Assembly (NCBI RefSeq): GCF_918698245.1
Contig: NZ_CAKKMS010000004.1
Span: forward strand, 124,001-188,000
Reading direction: 5' to 3'
Length of the DNA stretch: 64,000 bases
Source: Pedobacter sp. Bi126
GTDB lineage: Bacteria > Bacteroidota > Bacteroidia > Sphingobacteriales > Sphingobacteriaceae
In this document: piece by piece, positions 41,568 to 51,112 of the stretch
Layout of the letters: every line of letters begins with the position of its first letter
Numbering within the stretch: position 1 is the stretch's first letter
Program-made: the position numbers and the translations under genes
The notes under the pieces: generated by a model
Told to the model about the DNA's origin: nothing
The model's database searches: none
Seen by the model: the letters and a program-made list of their open reading frames with translations, nothing else

Positions 41568-43202
41568 TTATTTCTTTGGATTTCCTTTTCCATCCATATC
41601 TACTGCCGGGCGTTTTGCGCTGTTGGCCAATTCCCATGCGGTAAAGTAGGTTAATTTTGCTCTTTTGGCCAAAAGTGGGAAGTTAATTTTGCTTACTTCA
41701 TCACCAGGTTTATGGTAGTCTTGTTGTAACATGCCGTCATAATAGAAGATGATCGGAATACCCAATTTAGCAAAGTTATAATGATCTGAACGGTAATAAA
41801 TCTGCTCAGGATCTTTTGGATCATCATATTTATAATCCAGTTTCATTTTGGTATAGGTTGCGTTAACTCGCTCACTTAAGTTAGCCAAATCACTACTCAA
41901 CATTCTCGAACCTACAGAGTAAATGTAATTTGCCGAATCTGCTTTACCTAAATATTCTTCGCCAGTACGGCCAATCATATCGGTATTTAGATCAGCAATG
42001 GTATTTTCGACAGGGAAAACAGGATGCTCCGAGTACCATTCAGAACCCCAAAGTCCTTTTTCCTCACCAACAACAGTCATGAAAAGGATGCTACGCTTAG
42101 CGCCTTTTCCGGCTTTTTTAGCATCAGTAAATGCTTTTGCCATTAATAAAACGCCCGTAGTTCCCGATCCGTCATCATCTGCTCCATTGTTCACTTTATC
42201 TTTTGCATTTGGATCTGTTTCCAATCCAATATGGTCATAATGACCTGTAAGAATTAAAACTTCTTTTTTAAGTACCGGATCAGAACCTTCTAAATAACCC
42301 AGAACGTTCTCGCATCTAACTGGTGTTTCTGTTTTTGCAGCACTTGCAGAAAAAGGCACATTTAATACCTGCGAGGCTGGAGCCTGACTATCTACTATTT
42401 TCTTTTGCAGATCAGCCACAGTAGTGTTCGAGGTCTTTAACAGATCGTTTGCCAAAGCAACAGATATTGAGATACGTGGAATATCGTTTTGCTTTTGAGC
42501 TTCGACAGCAGCATTGGTTTTCACCATTACCTTGCCATTTTTAAGGGTTTCCTTGGTGTTTTCAGTTATTCTATCAACCGCTGGGTCGATCAGGATAATC
42601 GCTTTCACATTATTTTCTGCAAAATACTTTGCCCTCGCTTCAAGCGTAGCACGATAAGCTGCTCTATCAATTCTTGTACCCGGTTTTACGGTCGGATCTC
42701 CACCATTAAACATGATAACCACTTTTCCTTTGATATCGGTACCTGTAAAATCGTTATAGTTGTCTTTCTTTAAGCCATAACCAATAAATACAAGTTCGTT
42801 GGCTGAGAATGTAAAACCTTGATCGCTGATTAAGCTAGGAGATACTAAATAATCTTTCTGATATTCTTTAGGTTGACCATTAACCGTTAAATGGCTTTCT
42901 TTTAAGGTAACGTTAACCAAATCGATTTTTTGGAAATAGCTGCCATTTACAGGAGCTTTTAAGCCTAAAGATTTGAAATAATCGCGGATATAATCAGCGG
43001 CCATCCAAGCGCCTTTTGTACCTGTTTCGCGGCCTTCGTATTCATCTGAAGCCAATACAGAAAGGTGTTTGTAGGCATTTTCAGGATTAATGGCCTTGCT
43101 GAATTTTATTGCATCCTTATTCGGTATAAGGGGCCTTACCTGGCTAAAGCAACTTGCGGTAACAAGTGATACTAAACCAAGGGTTAAAAACTTTTTGTTC
43201 AT
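41568..43202 (-). CDS. Exported M28-family aminopeptidase with PA domain
   Basis: 544 residues. N-terminal export signal ending LVTASC, possibly a lipobox. A protease-associated domain spans about 130-270 (ELVFIGYGL, IKGKVVIMFNGGDP). The M28 catalytic domain shows the co-catalytic zinc ligands: GHYDHIG near 318, NNGADDDGSGT near 336, the general base in VVGEEKGLWGSEWY near 375, LNTDMIGR near 400 and YYRSDHYNFAKLGIP near 475. It removes N-terminal residues from peptides outside the cytoplasm. It follows rpiB by 26 bases, forming tatC-rpiB-peptidase, and is closed by a terminator. Confidence 0.92.
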   Translation of the reverse strand: MNKKFLTLGLVSLVTASCFSQVRPLIPNKDAIKFSKAINPENAYKHLSVLASDEYEGRETGTKGAWMAADYIRDYFKSLGLKAPVNGSYFQKIDLVNVTLKESHLTVNGQPKEYQKDYLVSPSLISDQGFTFSANELVFIGYGLKKDNYNDFTGTDIKGKVVIMFNGGDPTVKPGTRIDRAAYRATLEARAKYFAENNVKAIILIDPAVDRITENTKETLKNGKVMVKTNAAVEAQKQNDIPRISISVALANDLLKTSNTTVADLQKKIVDSQAPASQVLNVPFSASAAKTETPVRCENVLGYLEGSDPVLKKEVLILTGHYDHIGLETDPNAKDKVNNGADDDGSGTTGVLLMAKAFTDAKKAGKGAKRSILFMTVVGEEKGLWGSEWYSEHPVFPVENTIADLNTDMIGRTGEEYLGKADSANYIYSVGSRMLSSDLANLSERVNATYTKMKLDYKYDDPKDPEQIYYRSDHYNFAKLGIPIIFYYDGMLQQDYHKPGDEVSKINFPLLAKRAKLTYFTAWELANSAKRPAVDMDGKGNPKK

Positions 43203-43228
43203 TATGATAATAGTTAGTTATTTTCTTG

Positions 43229-43672
43229 TTAGCACGAAATCTTTTCAACCCTGTTTTGGTGACGCCCGCCCTCAAATTCAGTTGTTAAAAAGGTTGTGGT
43301 AATCTCTTTAGCCAGTTCTTCCGAAACAAATCTGGCAGGTATACACAAAACGTTTGCGTTATTGTGTTTGCGGACTAAAGAAGCAACTTCATTCTCCCAG
43401 CATAAACCTGCTCTGATGTGCTGATGTTTGTTCGCGGTGATGGCTACACCATTTGCCGATCCACAAAGTAAAATCCCATAAGTAAATTCTCCATTTTCTA
43501 CAGCAGCAGCAACCGGATGGGCGAAATCTGGATAATCAACAGAATTTTCTGAGTAAGTACCAAAATCTTTTACTTCGTAATCCTGTAAAAAACCTTTTAG
43601 TATTTCTTTGTATTCAAACCCAGCGTGATCCGCTCCAATAGCAATTTTAATTTTTGTATCAGACATTGTCAA
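43229..43672 (-). CDS. rpiB: Ribose-5-phosphate isomerase B
   Basis: 147 residues, usual length. GADHAGFEYKE at about 12-22 and the catalytic-loop CGSANGVAITANKH near 70-83 (the cysteine acts as base), followed by H-I-R-A-G-L and HNNANVLCIPARFVSEE. It interconverts ribose 5-phosphate and ribulose 5-phosphate in the pentose phosphate pathway. It is between tatC (39 bases upstream) and the M28 peptidase (26 bases downstream) on the same strand. Confidence 0.95.
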   Translation of the reverse strand: MTMSDTKIKIAIGADHAGFEYKEILKGFLQDYEVKDFGTYSENSVDYPDFAHPVAAAVENGEFTYGILLCGSANGVAITANKHQHIRAGLCWENEVASLVRKHNNANVLCIPARFVSEELAKEITTTFLTTEFEGGRHQNRVEKISC

Positions 43673-43711
43673 ATTTATAGAGAATTATAAAATCTATTCG
43701 TAATGTTTTTG

Positions 43712-44593
43712 TTAGTTAGCGTAGAAAGCAGCATCAGCCTTTTTCTTCTTTTTTTCTATGTAAGCCGAAACAAAAATGCTGAGCTCATAAAGCAAGAACA
43801 ATGGCGTGGCTACAATTAGCATCGTCATAATATCAGGTGTTGGGGTAACAATAGCTGCAATAATTAGGATAATAACCGCGGCATACCTTCTGCTCGATCT
43901 CATCAGCTTTGGTGTCATCAATCCAAGTTTCGACAGTACGAAAATAATAACCGGAAGTTCGAAGATAATCCCTGTGCCTAAAGTTAAAGTTGCTACAGAT
44001 GATAGATACGAATCAACTGTGAATGTATTTTTAATTTCGGCACTAACGGTGTAACCTGTTAAAAAGTTAACCGATAATGGGCATACCACAAAGTAGCCAA
44101 AAAATATACCAATAATGAAAAGTACAGAAGCGAAGAAAACGAAGCCACTTGCCGATTTACGCTCATTTTCGTGTAATGCCGGTTTAATAAAACGCCAGAT
44201 TTCCCATAATAAATAAGGAAAACCAACTACAATACCGCACATTACACAAACATTTAATTGCAGGTTAAACTGACCGGCCATTTCGGTGTTGATAATCTCT
44301 CCATTAATTTTGGTGATGCACATATCTGCACCAAGTGAAGGGAATTTTTCTACCAGTTTGCACATCATCCTGTAAGTCCAGAAATCTGGCTTTTTTGGAC
44401 CAAATATGATTTTATCTAAAATGAATTCGTTGAAGTAAAAAGCAATACCGGTAAAAACGGCAATGGCAATTACGGCCCTGATTAAATGTTTACGGAGAAC
44501 GTCCAGATGATCAAAAAAAGACATTTCTGCCTCTAATGTGGTGCTCTTTTGTCCGATAGCTTTTGTTAGTGAAGTTTTTTTAGTGTCGCTCAT
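43712..44593 (-). CDS. tatC: Twin-arginine translocase subunit TatC
   Basis: 293 residues with six membrane helices. MSFFDHLDVLRKHLIRAVIAI at about 24-44 is the N-terminal TatC signature, and FELPVIIFVLSKLGLMTPKLMRSSRRYA near 218-245 with ITPTPDIMTM the C-terminal one. TatC binds the twin-arginine signal of folded exported proteins. The loop between helices 1 and 2 (about 65-120) is longer than in E. coli and cysteine-containing. TatA/B genes are not in the window. It is first in a tatC-rpiB-peptidase set, behind a terminator. Confidence 0.94.
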   Translation of the reverse strand: MSDTKKTSLTKAIGQKSTTLEAEMSFFDHLDVLRKHLIRAVIAIAVFTGIAFYFNEFILDKIIFGPKKPDFWTYRMMCKLVEKFPSLGADMCITKINGEIINTEMAGQFNLQLNVCVMCGIVVGFPYLLWEIWRFIKPALHENERKSASGFVFFASVLFIIGIFFGYFVVCPLSVNFLTGYTVSAEIKNTFTVDSYLSSVATLTLGTGIIFELPVIIFVLSKLGLMTPKLMRSSRRYAAVIILIIAAIVTPTPDIMTMLIVATPLFLLYELSIFVSAYIEKKKKKADAAFYAN

Positions 44594-44602
44594 GTTGAAA
44601 AC

Positions 44603-44636
44603 AAAAATACCATTCTATTTGAATAGAATGGTATTT
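44603..44636 (-). terminator. Terminator between the LVIVD lipoprotein gene and tatC
   Basis: AAATACCATTCTATT (44605-44619) and AATAGAATGGTATTT (44622-44636) pair perfectly over 15 bases. On the minus strand the stem runs into TTTTTG. It separates the upstream lipoprotein gene from tatC and overlaps the tatC leader. Confidence 0.8.
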
Positions 44637-44713
44637 ACGTGTTAAATATAGAAATAGTTTATATTATTATGAGAAATGACTGCAAAAATAGAAAGATGCT
44701 ACAAAAGGAGCTT

Positions 44714-45901
44714 TTAACGTTGCCCTTTAATTATACTCAGTTGCTTTAAATTTGCGGCGTTGTTATAATTAAATTGATATACCCCATCGTCTCCTGTAAC
44801 GATTAAAGATTTAGGGCCTGCAATAACATCAAAGCTTTTAATATTATTCAAATGCTGCAACATGTTGTTGCCTATTTTGGTTTTATCGGTAATATTGAAG
44901 CTCTTTATTCCATAATTGCCTTCACAGAGAAACAGATTATCGCCACTGGTGCTTAGACCGTGTGGATTTTGCATAGCATAAACTGCAATCTGTTTCGGTT
45001 TGGTGGGATCTTCTATATCTACAACTTCCAACTGATTGCTTGCTTGCATGCACATATTGCCTGTGCGTAAGGTAACGTAAGCATATTTGCCTTGTACAAC
45101 AACAGGGTCGCAGGCAAAAATATGGCTGTAAGTAGATAGTTGTACGGGATTAGCCGGATCGGTAGCACTAAAAATGTGCATACCTCTATTGGTACCTATA
45201 AATAATTTATTCTCGTATGGAAAGATGGTTTCGACACCCCAACCTAAAGGAATAGCCTTTAAAAAAGTTGGGTTCGATGCAGTTTTAACGTCAAACAGAC
45301 TTAAATTATTCGTGCCAACAGTATATAAATAGTCGTTCATTAAGGTAAATCTGGCCATCGAGCCACCTTGCCCAGAAGAAGAGTTGTTCGAATAAGCGAG
45401 ATCATTAATTACCCCTTTGTAAGTTTGTTTCTTTACCAGGGTATCTTTATAGGTGTAAAGATACTTTTGCGCACCTGGCAAATAGAACTGATTGAAAACA
45501 TCGGTTACTCTTTTTACCTGTTTGATGTTGTTCATGTTTGAGATATCAAAAGCCAGCAAATCAATAAAATTGTCGGCGTAAAGGATATTATTGTGGATCG
45601 CTAAATCTACGTTTCCCGGAATTTGCAGAAAACCCACGTTTATGGGAGCACCCGGATTAGCATTGTTGTAGATATGAATACCTTCATTTGGTTCATTAAT
45701 GAAAAGATAATCGTTATAAATGTATATTTTTCCGGTTTTTTTGGCAGGAATAGCTTTTGTCATACCTACAGGTAAAGCCCTCATTTGCTGAACCGAAATC
45801 ATTTTTACAATCTTTATCATTTCATACTCGTCTTTTTTGCATCCTGTAAATGCAGCGAAAACAAGTAGGAAGAGTAGTGCGTTAATTAGACTTTTTTTCA
45901 T
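44714..45901 (-). CDS. LVIVD-repeat lipoprotein
   Basis: 395 residues. Lipoprotein signal FAAFTGCKK (lipobox F-T-G-C, Cys at about 21). The mature part is made of beta-propeller-like repeats of about 45 residues with the pattern L-x-V-F-D-[IV] (LLAFDISNMNNIK, LSLFDVKTASNPTFLKAI, MHIFSATDPANPVQLS, LEVVDIEDPTKPKQIAVY, IKSFNITDKTKIG), as in the LVIVD family. These surface lipoproteins are common in Bacteroidota and have no assigned activity. It is a single gene between two terminators. Confidence 0.82.
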   Translation of the reverse strand: MKKSLINALLFLLVFAAFTGCKKDEYEMIKIVKMISVQQMRALPVGMTKAIPAKKTGKIYIYNDYLFINEPNEGIHIYNNANPGAPINVGFLQIPGNVDLAIHNNILYADNFIDLLAFDISNMNNIKQVKRVTDVFNQFYLPGAQKYLYTYKDTLVKKQTYKGVINDLAYSNNSSSGQGGSMARFTLMNDYLYTVGTNNLSLFDVKTASNPTFLKAIPLGWGVETIFPYENKLFIGTNRGMHIFSATDPANPVQLSTYSHIFACDPVVVQGKYAYVTLRTGNMCMQASNQLEVVDIEDPTKPKQIAVYAMQNPHGLSTSGDNLFLCEGNYGIKSFNITDKTKIGNNMLQHLNNIKSFDVIAGPKSLIVTGDDGVYQFNYNNAANLKQLSIIKGQR

Positions 45902-46009
45902 AATTGGAGTGTTTTAATATTAAACGTATGAGGTTAATTAAACGCTATACCATTCGGTAAATATTAATTGTCAGGTGTTTATCTCACAGTAACTGAAATC
46001 TAAAACAAT

Positions 46010-46041
46010 AAAAAAGGCTATCCAAATTATTTGAATAGCCT
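46010..46041 (-). terminator. Terminator of the fatty-acid cluster
   Basis: On the minus strand AGGCTATTCAAAT-AATTTGGATAGCCT (46041-46015, one mismatch) is followed by a T-run to 46010. It lies 30 bases after the accC stop. Confidence 0.85.
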
Positions 46042-46070
46042 CTTCGTATATTAAGTATAGAAATGCTTTA

Positions 46071-47411
46071 TTATTCAGAAAACTCGAACGTTTCCATAAA
46101 TTTCGTAGTGAAATTTCCTGCCCTAAAGTTTGGATCTTTCATCAACTGAAGATGGAATGGAATAGTTGTTTTTACACCTTCAATTACAAATTCGCCTAAA
46201 GCCCGCTCCATGGTACAGATTGCCTCTTCGCGTGTTTGTGCCACACAGATTAATTTAGCGATCATCGAATCGTAGTTAGAAGGAATTGAATATCCTGCAT
46301 AAACGTGCGTATCAACGCGAACACCATGGCCACCCGGAGAGTGGAAATTGGTGATCCGCCCTGGTGATGGACGGAAGTTATTTGCTGGATCTTCTGCATT
46401 GATACGGCACTCGATTGCGTGCATATCAGGGAAGTAGTTTTTACCCGAAATTGGAATTCCGGCAGCAACTTTAATCTGTTCTTTGATTAAATCGAAATTG
46501 ATTACTTCTTCCGTAACCGGATGCTCTACCTGGATACGGGTGTTCATTTCCATAAAGTAGAAGTTACGGTGTTTATCAACCAGGAATTCAATTGTTCCTG
46601 CTCCTTCGTAATTTACGGCCATTGCACCTTTAATAGCTGCTTCGCCCATTCTTACACGGAGTTCATCTGTCATAAAAGGAGAGGGAGATTCCTCTACCAA
46701 TTTCTGGTGACGGCGTTGAATAGAACAATCGCGTTCTGATAAGTGACAGGCTTTGCCAAACTGATCTCCGATAATCTGGATCTCGATGTGACGTGGATCT
46801 TCGATATATTTTTCTAAATATAAACCATCGTTACCAAAAGCTGCACCAGATTCCTGACGGGCACTATCCCATGCATTTTCGAAATCTTCATCTTTCCAAA
46901 CTACCCGCATACCACGGCCACCACCACCGGCGGTTGCTTTTAGAATAACAGGGTAGCCCATTTCATTCGCAATTGCAATACCTTCTTTAACGCTGGTAAG
47001 CAAACCTTCAGACCCTGGAATGGTTGGTACACCGGCAATTTTCATGGTTTCTTTTGCAGAGGCTTTATCGCCCATGCCATTGATCTGCTCTGGAGTTGCA
47101 CCAATAAATTTGATGTTGTACTCGCGGCAGATGTTAGAAAACTTAGCATTTTCTGATAAGAAACCATAACCTGGGTGTATGGCATCGGCATTGGTTAATT
47201 CTGCTGCCGAGATAATATTTGGAATATTTAAATATGAATCTTTACTAGGAGGGGGGCCAATACAAACAGCCTCATCAGCAAAACGTACGTGTAAACTTTC
47301 GCGATCTGCGGTAGAGTAAACAGCAACCGTTTTGATGCCCATTTCCTTACAGGTACGGATAATACGCAAAGCGATTTCACCCCTGTTGGCAATTAGTATT
47401 TTTTTAAACAT
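46071..47411 (-). CDS. accC: Acetyl-CoA carboxylase, biotin carboxylase subunit
   Basis: 446 residues, full length. N-terminal [28 protein letters not shown]-grasp glycine loop [14 protein letters not shown] near 157-170, [13 protein letters not shown] near 198-210, and the active-site stretch [20 protein letters not shown] near 282-301. It carboxylates biotin on AccB with bicarbonate and ATP, the first step of malonyl-CoA formation. It follows accB by 98 bases and ends before a strong terminator, the last gene of the yceD-rpmF-plsX-fabH-accB-accC set. Confidence 0.96.
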   Translation of the reverse strand: MFKKILIANRGEIALRIIRTCKEMGIKTVAVYSTADRESLHVRFADEAVCIGPPPSKDSYLNIPNIISAAELTNADAIHPGYGFLSENAKFSNICREYNIKFIGATPEQINGMGDKASAKETMKIAGVPTIPGSEGLLTSVKEGIAIANEMGYPVILKATAGGGGRGMRVVWKDEDFENAWDSARQESGAAFGNDGLYLEKYIEDPRHIEIQIIGDQFGKACHLSERDCSIQRRHQKLVEESPSPFMTDELRVRMGEAAIKGAMAVNYEGAGTIEFLVDKHRNFYFMEMNTRIQVEHPVTEEVINFDLIKEQIKVAAGIPISGKNYFPDMHAIECRINAEDPANNFRPSPGRITNFHSPGGHGVRVDTHVYAGYSIPSNYDSMIAKLICVAQTREEAICTMERALGEFVIEGVKTTIPFHLQLMKDPNFRAGNFTTKFMETFEFSE

Positions 47412-47423
47412 AATTTTTAATTT

Positions 47424-47508
47424 AGGATTGCACTGATTTTAAGGATTACACCGATTTGGTCGGTATCATCACAAATCTGTGAAATCAAATTAATCTGTGA
47501 AATCGGCT
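47424..47508. repeat. AATCTGTGAAATC-word repeat between accB and accC
   Basis: GGATTGCACTGATTTTAAGG, ATTACACCGATTTGG, AATCTGTGAAATCAAATTAATCTGTGAAATCGG in succession: short imperfect direct repeats like those filling other gaps. It is the accB-accC spacer. Confidence 0.45.
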
Positions 47509-47509
47509 T

Positions 47510-47986
47510 CTAAATAGGTTCTACTAAAAATAACGGTTGATCGTATTCTACCGGTGATGCATTATCAACCAGGATTTTAACGATACGGCCAGAAACTTCG
47601 CTTTCAATCTCGTTGAAAAGTTTCATTGCCTCAATAATACAAACTACTTTACCCGTGCTGATTTCATCGCCAACATTAACAAACATTGGCTTGTCTGGAC
47701 TAGCTGAACGGTAGAACGTACCGATCATTGGCGATTTAATCGTAATGTATTTTGAGGTGTCTTCTGCAGCCGGTACAGCAGGTGTTGCTGCATTTGGAGC
47801 AGTAGGAGCTGTAGCAACAGGGGCAGCAGCCTGAACAATCGGAGCCTGTGGTACGGTAGCATGCACAACTGTTGGTGCTTGGTTTGTTTTGATCGTGATT
47901 TTGAAGTTTTCCTGCTCAATAGCAACTTCATTTACTCCAGAACGAGAAACAAATTTAATCAGTTCCTGTATTTGTTTGATATCCAT
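47510..47986 (-). CDS. accB: Acetyl-CoA carboxylase biotin carboxyl carrier protein
   Basis: 158 residues. N-terminal dimer helix ([20 protein letters not shown]), an alanine/proline-rich flexible linker at about 37-76, and the biotinyl domain at 79-158 with the biotin-accepting K122 in [10 protein letters not shown]. It carries biotin between the carboxylase (AccC) and the carboxyltransferase, whose genes are not in this window. It lies 173 bases after fabH and 98 before accC. Confidence 0.95.
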   Translation of the reverse strand: MDIKQIQELIKFVSRSGVNEVAIEQENFKITIKTNQAPTVVHATVPQAPIVQAAAPVATAPTAPNAATPAVPAAEDTSKYITIKSPMIGTFYRSASPDKPMFVNVGDEISTGKVVCIIEAMKLFNEIESEVSGRIVKILVDNASPVEYDQPLFLVEPI

Positions 47987-48158
47987 TTTTTAGGCTAGTT
48001 ATGTAAAAAATAGTGTTTATTGAATTAACTAAGTTATACTTTTTTTGTTTTATTTTTCTTTGCAACCGCTTAAGGTTGATGGTTTAATGGCTCATCGTTA
48101 ATGGTGATGTGCTTAATTAAGCAGCTGATTAACTCCGAGCTCCAAGCTCCCAACTCAA

Positions 48159-49157
48159 TTACTCAGAGTCGTAAGCCCATTTAAGGTATACCGAACCCCA
48201 GGTAAAACCACCACCAAATGCAGCTAAAACGATGTTATCGCCTTTTTTCAGTCTGCTTTCCCATTCCCATAAACATAAAGGAATTGTTCCGTTGGTTGTA
48301 TTTCCGTAACGTTCAATGTTGATCATTACTTTATCGGTAGTAACACCCATACGGTTTGCAGTGGCATCGATAATGCGTTTGTTGGCCTGATGAGGTACTA
48401 ACCATGCAACATCATCAGCGGTTAAGCTGTTGCGTTCCATAATTTCGGCAGCAACATCGGCCATATTGGTTACTGCAAATTTGAATACTGTTGGGCCTTC
48501 CTGGTGTGCAAAATGTAGTCTTGCGTCAACAGTTTCGTGTGTTGCCGGCATAACCGAACCACCTGCTTTCATGCCCAGGAAATCTCTTCCCGAACCATCT
48601 GTTCTCAGGATGGAATCCTGAATACCGAAACCTTCTTCATTTGGCTCTAATAAAGCACAACCGCAACCATCACCAAAAATGATACAGGTTGTACGGTCTT
48701 CGTAGTTGATGATTGATGACATTTTATCGCCGCCAACAACTAAAACTTTTTTGTGTCTTCCTGACTCGATAAATGATGCACCGGTAGAAAGCCCGAAAAG
48801 AAAGCCAGAACAAGCGGCCTGTAAATCGTAACCCCAGGCATTTGTAGCACCGATTTTATCAGCTAAAACGTTTGCTGTTGCAGGGAAAGTGAAATCTGGA
48901 GTAGTGGTGCAAAAGATAATCAGTTCAATTTCTTTTGCATCAATTCCCCTCTTTTTAAGTAAACCATTTACGGCATGAACAGCCATATCGGAAGTACCTA
49001 AACCTTCTCCCTTTAAAATTCTACGTTCTTTAATTCCCGTTCTGCTGGTAATCCATTCATCCGAAGTATCAACCATGGTTTCTAACTCTGCGTTTGTAAG
49101 CACATAGTCGGGAACGTAACCATTTACTGCTGTAATAGCAGCGTGAATTTTACTCAT
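48159..49157 (-). CDS. fabH: 3-Oxoacyl-ACP synthase III (KAS III), housekeeping copy
   Basis: 332 residues. Catalytic triad visible: C116 in [14 protein letters not shown] in VPHQANKRI near 254-262, and N in [12 protein letters not shown] near 284-295. It condenses acetyl-CoA (or branched starters) with malonyl-ACP to begin fatty-acid synthesis. It follows plsX by 19 bases, the classic plsX-fabH pairing. A second KAS III gene is at 56854-57900 in different surroundings; this one, in the conserved cluster, is the likely housekeeping enzyme. Confidence 0.95.
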   Translation of the reverse strand: MSKIHAAITAVNGYVPDYVLTNAELETMVDTSDEWITSRTGIKERRILKGEGLGTSDMAVHAVNGLLKKRGIDAKEIELIIFCTTTPDFTFPATANVLADKIGATNAWGYDLQAACSGFLFGLSTGASFIESGRHKKVLVVGGDKMSSIINYEDRTTCIIFGDGCGCALLEPNEEGFGIQDSILRTDGSGRDFLGMKAGGSVMPATHETVDARLHFAHQEGPTVFKFAVTNMADVAAEIMERNSLTADDVAWLVPHQANKRIIDATANRMGVTTDKVMINIERYGNTTNGTIPLCLWEWESRLKKGDNIVLAAFGGGFTWGSVYLKWAYDSE

Positions 49158-49175
49158 TTTAAGAATTTTAATAAA

Positions 49176-50114
49176 TTATTTAAATGCCATTCTAATCTTT
49201 TCTACCAATCCTGTAGTGATCATTTCTCTGGATTGTAGAACCATATTTTTAACAGCCAGCGGACTAGAAATTCCATGTCCGATAACAACGGGAGCGTTAA
49301 CGCCTAGAACCGGACTTCCACCGTATTGTTCATAATTAAAACGATCGAAGAACTCATCTTTAAGTCCCTTTTTGATGGTAAGTACGTAAAACGATTCTGC
49401 TAATTTTAGCATTATATTTCCGGTAAAACCGTCGCACACAATTACATCGGCTTTATCGTTAAATAAATCTCGTCCTTCCACATTGCCCACAAAGTTGAAA
49501 AGGTTGGTTTCTTTCATTAACGGAAAAGTAGCCATGCTTAGCATATTTCCTTTCTCATCTTCTTCGCCAATATTTATCAGGGCAACTTTCGGATCATTTA
49601 TCTGCAAAAGATTTTCTGCATATAAACTGCCTAAAACACCAAATTGTAATAAAATATCGGGTTTGCAGTCGGCATTAGCACCTACATCTAACAGTAAGCC
49701 AGTACCACCTTTAATTTTTGGAAGAATTGTACATAAACAAGGGCGGATAATGCCCGTAATGGTTTTAACGCTAAAAACTGCGCCAACCAACATGGCTCCA
49801 GAGTTACCAGCACTTGCGAAAGAATCGATTTTGCCTTCTTTTAAAAGGTTAAAACCAACTGCTATGCTCGAATTTGGTTTCTGAACGATTGCTTTGGTGG
49901 GATGTTCGCCCATACCAATTACTTCATCAGTATGAACGTATTCAAAATGATCTGGATTAAAACCTTCTTCTGCAAGAATGGGTTTAATCTGTTCGGTATC
50001 GCCAATAAGAACTAAATGCTCTCCAGCGTTAAGCGATTGATGAGCAGCTATTGCTCCCAAAACAATTGCTTTGGGAGCATAGTCTCCGCCCATTATGTCG
50101 AGGCCTATTTTCAT
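49176..50114 (-). CDS. plsX: Phosphate acyltransferase PlsX
   Basis: 312 residues. N-terminal MKIGLDIMGGDYAPKAIV, then SAGNSGAMLVGAVF near 101-114, DVGANADCKPDILLQFGVLG near 143-162, and VCDGFTGNIMLKLAES near 223-238, the family signatures. It makes acyl phosphate from acyl-ACP for phospholipid synthesis. It follows rpmF by about 100 bases and precedes fabH by 19, the conserved bacterial arrangement. Confidence 0.96.
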   Translation of the reverse strand: MKIGLDIMGGDYAPKAIVLGAIAAHQSLNAGEHLVLIGDTEQIKPILAEEGFNPDHFEYVHTDEVIGMGEHPTKAIVQKPNSSIAVGFNLLKEGKIDSFASAGNSGAMLVGAVFSVKTITGIIRPCLCTILPKIKGGTGLLLDVGANADCKPDILLQFGVLGSLYAENLLQINDPKVALINIGEEDEKGNMLSMATFPLMKETNLFNFVGNVEGRDLFNDKADVIVCDGFTGNIMLKLAESFYVLTIKKGLKDEFFDRFNYEQYGGSPVLGVNAPVVIGHGISSPLAVKNMVLQSREMITTGLVEKIRMAFK

Positions 50115-50215
50115 AGAAAAAATCTGTTTGTGTTAAGTCAGGTGTAATCCTGAATTTTTCAGTTGACTAAGGTATGACTAAAGCCGCTGAAAACACAAAC
50201 AATTTTTTAAGAAAA

Positions 50216-50407
50216 TTACCCTATCTGAGTATTTTCGATAACCAGTTTGCCGTTGTAGTATAAGTTACCATCAACGTTGTAAGCACGGTGAGGTACGTGA
50301 ATAGCACCTGTTGCCGAGCATGTTGCTAAAGAAGGAGTAACCGCTTTATAGTGTGTTCTTCTTTTATTTTTTCTCTGTTTCGAGATTTTCCGTTTTGGAT
50401 GTGCCAT
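50216..50407 (-). CDS. rpmF: 50S ribosomal protein L32
   Basis: 63 residues, standard size: MAHPKRKISKQRKNKRRTHY start, then TCSATGAIHVPHRAY. The usual zinc-binding cysteine set is absent (only one Cys), so this is a zinc-independent form, as in many Bacteroidota. It is placed between the yceD-type gene (15 bases upstream) and plsX. Confidence 0.95.
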   Translation of the reverse strand: MAHPKRKISKQRKNKRRTHYKAVTPSLATCSATGAIHVPHRAYNVDGNLYYNGKLVIENTQIG

Positions 50408-50422
50408 TGGTGTATAATCTAA

Positions 50423-50953
50423 TTATTTTTTTAACTTATTAAGGGCTTCCCAACGTGGGTCGCTTGTTTGTTCATTTTCTTCAGCCTGCTTTTCGATCGA
50501 TAATTGATTTAAACGGTCAATCATCTCCTGATCGCAATCTTTATCTGCCTGCTCGCAGTTTTTGATATAAGGTACCGCTACATTAATCATTTCGTATAGA
50601 GGACCCGATATATCAATCTCGGTATCTTTACGGCTTAGCGAAATAATTTCTTCGTCATCGCTCTCCAGTTCATCTTCAGCAAACTTTACAATCTGCCTTT
50701 CATAAAGATTTACAGGTAACGAAAACTCAGATAAACATTTATCGCAATCTAAATTAACTGTGCCAATAACTTTGAATTTTAGAAGCAACATGGTCTCTTG
50801 TTTCTCAAGTTCCAGGTCTACTTTTAAATTTCCACTTTTAATTAACGAATACTCAAATGCATTAAAAAAGGCGTCATCAAGCTCATAATCAAACTGATGA
50901 GTTCCCAATTTTAATCCGGTAAACGGTAATGAAAATTGTTTTAGTGGGTTCAA
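50423..50953 (-). CDS. yceD: YceD/DUF177-family protein
   Basis: 176 residues. The family core is IGTVNLDCDKCLSEFSLPV at about 61-79, with the C-x-x-C pair, followed by an acidic stretch (FAEDELESDDEEI) and a C-terminal EQTSDPRWEALNKL. YceD proteins are encoded just before rpmF in most bacteria and have been linked to 23S rRNA stability. Here the gene is 15 bases upstream of rpmF and begins the ribosome/fatty-acid set. Confidence 0.88.
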   Translation of the reverse strand: MNPLKQFSLPFTGLKLGTHQFDYELDDAFFNAFEYSLIKSGNLKVDLELEKQETMLLLKFKVIGTVNLDCDKCLSEFSLPVNLYERQIVKFAEDELESDDEEIISLSRKDTEIDISGPLYEMINVAVPYIKNCEQADKDCDQEMIDRLNQLSIEKQAEENEQTSDPRWEALNKLKK

Positions 50954-51072
50954 AGTACTGTAAAATTTTAGCCTGCAAATGTAGGGATAAAATAATTAGA
51001 TTAAAAATGTTTTTTAAAAATTGTTGATGTTAATCGGACAGGTTTTCAGAATGTTAATCGAAATACTGAAAG

Positions 51073-51101
51073 ACCTTACAGGTTTCTGAAACCTGTAAGG
51101 T
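51073..51101. repeat. Perfect hairpin ACCTTACAGGTTT, possible terminator
   Basis: ACCTTACAGGTTT (51073-51085), loop CTG, AAACCTGTAAGGT (51089-51101): 13 perfect base pairs, 11 bases past the sulfurtransferase stop. It lacks a T-run, so it may be a dispersed palindrome that also blocks transcription. Confidence 0.6.
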
Positions 51102-51112
51102 ATGTAAGAAGG

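Noticed and set aside
47725..47931. Leucine/glutamine-rich minus-strand frame inside accB
   Set aside because: It is the shifted frame of the Ala/Pro-rich linker of AccB; low-complexity artefact.
51073..51101. Confident terminator after sseA
   Set aside because: The 13-bp stem is perfect but no T-run follows on the minus strand, so it was listed as a hairpin repeat only.
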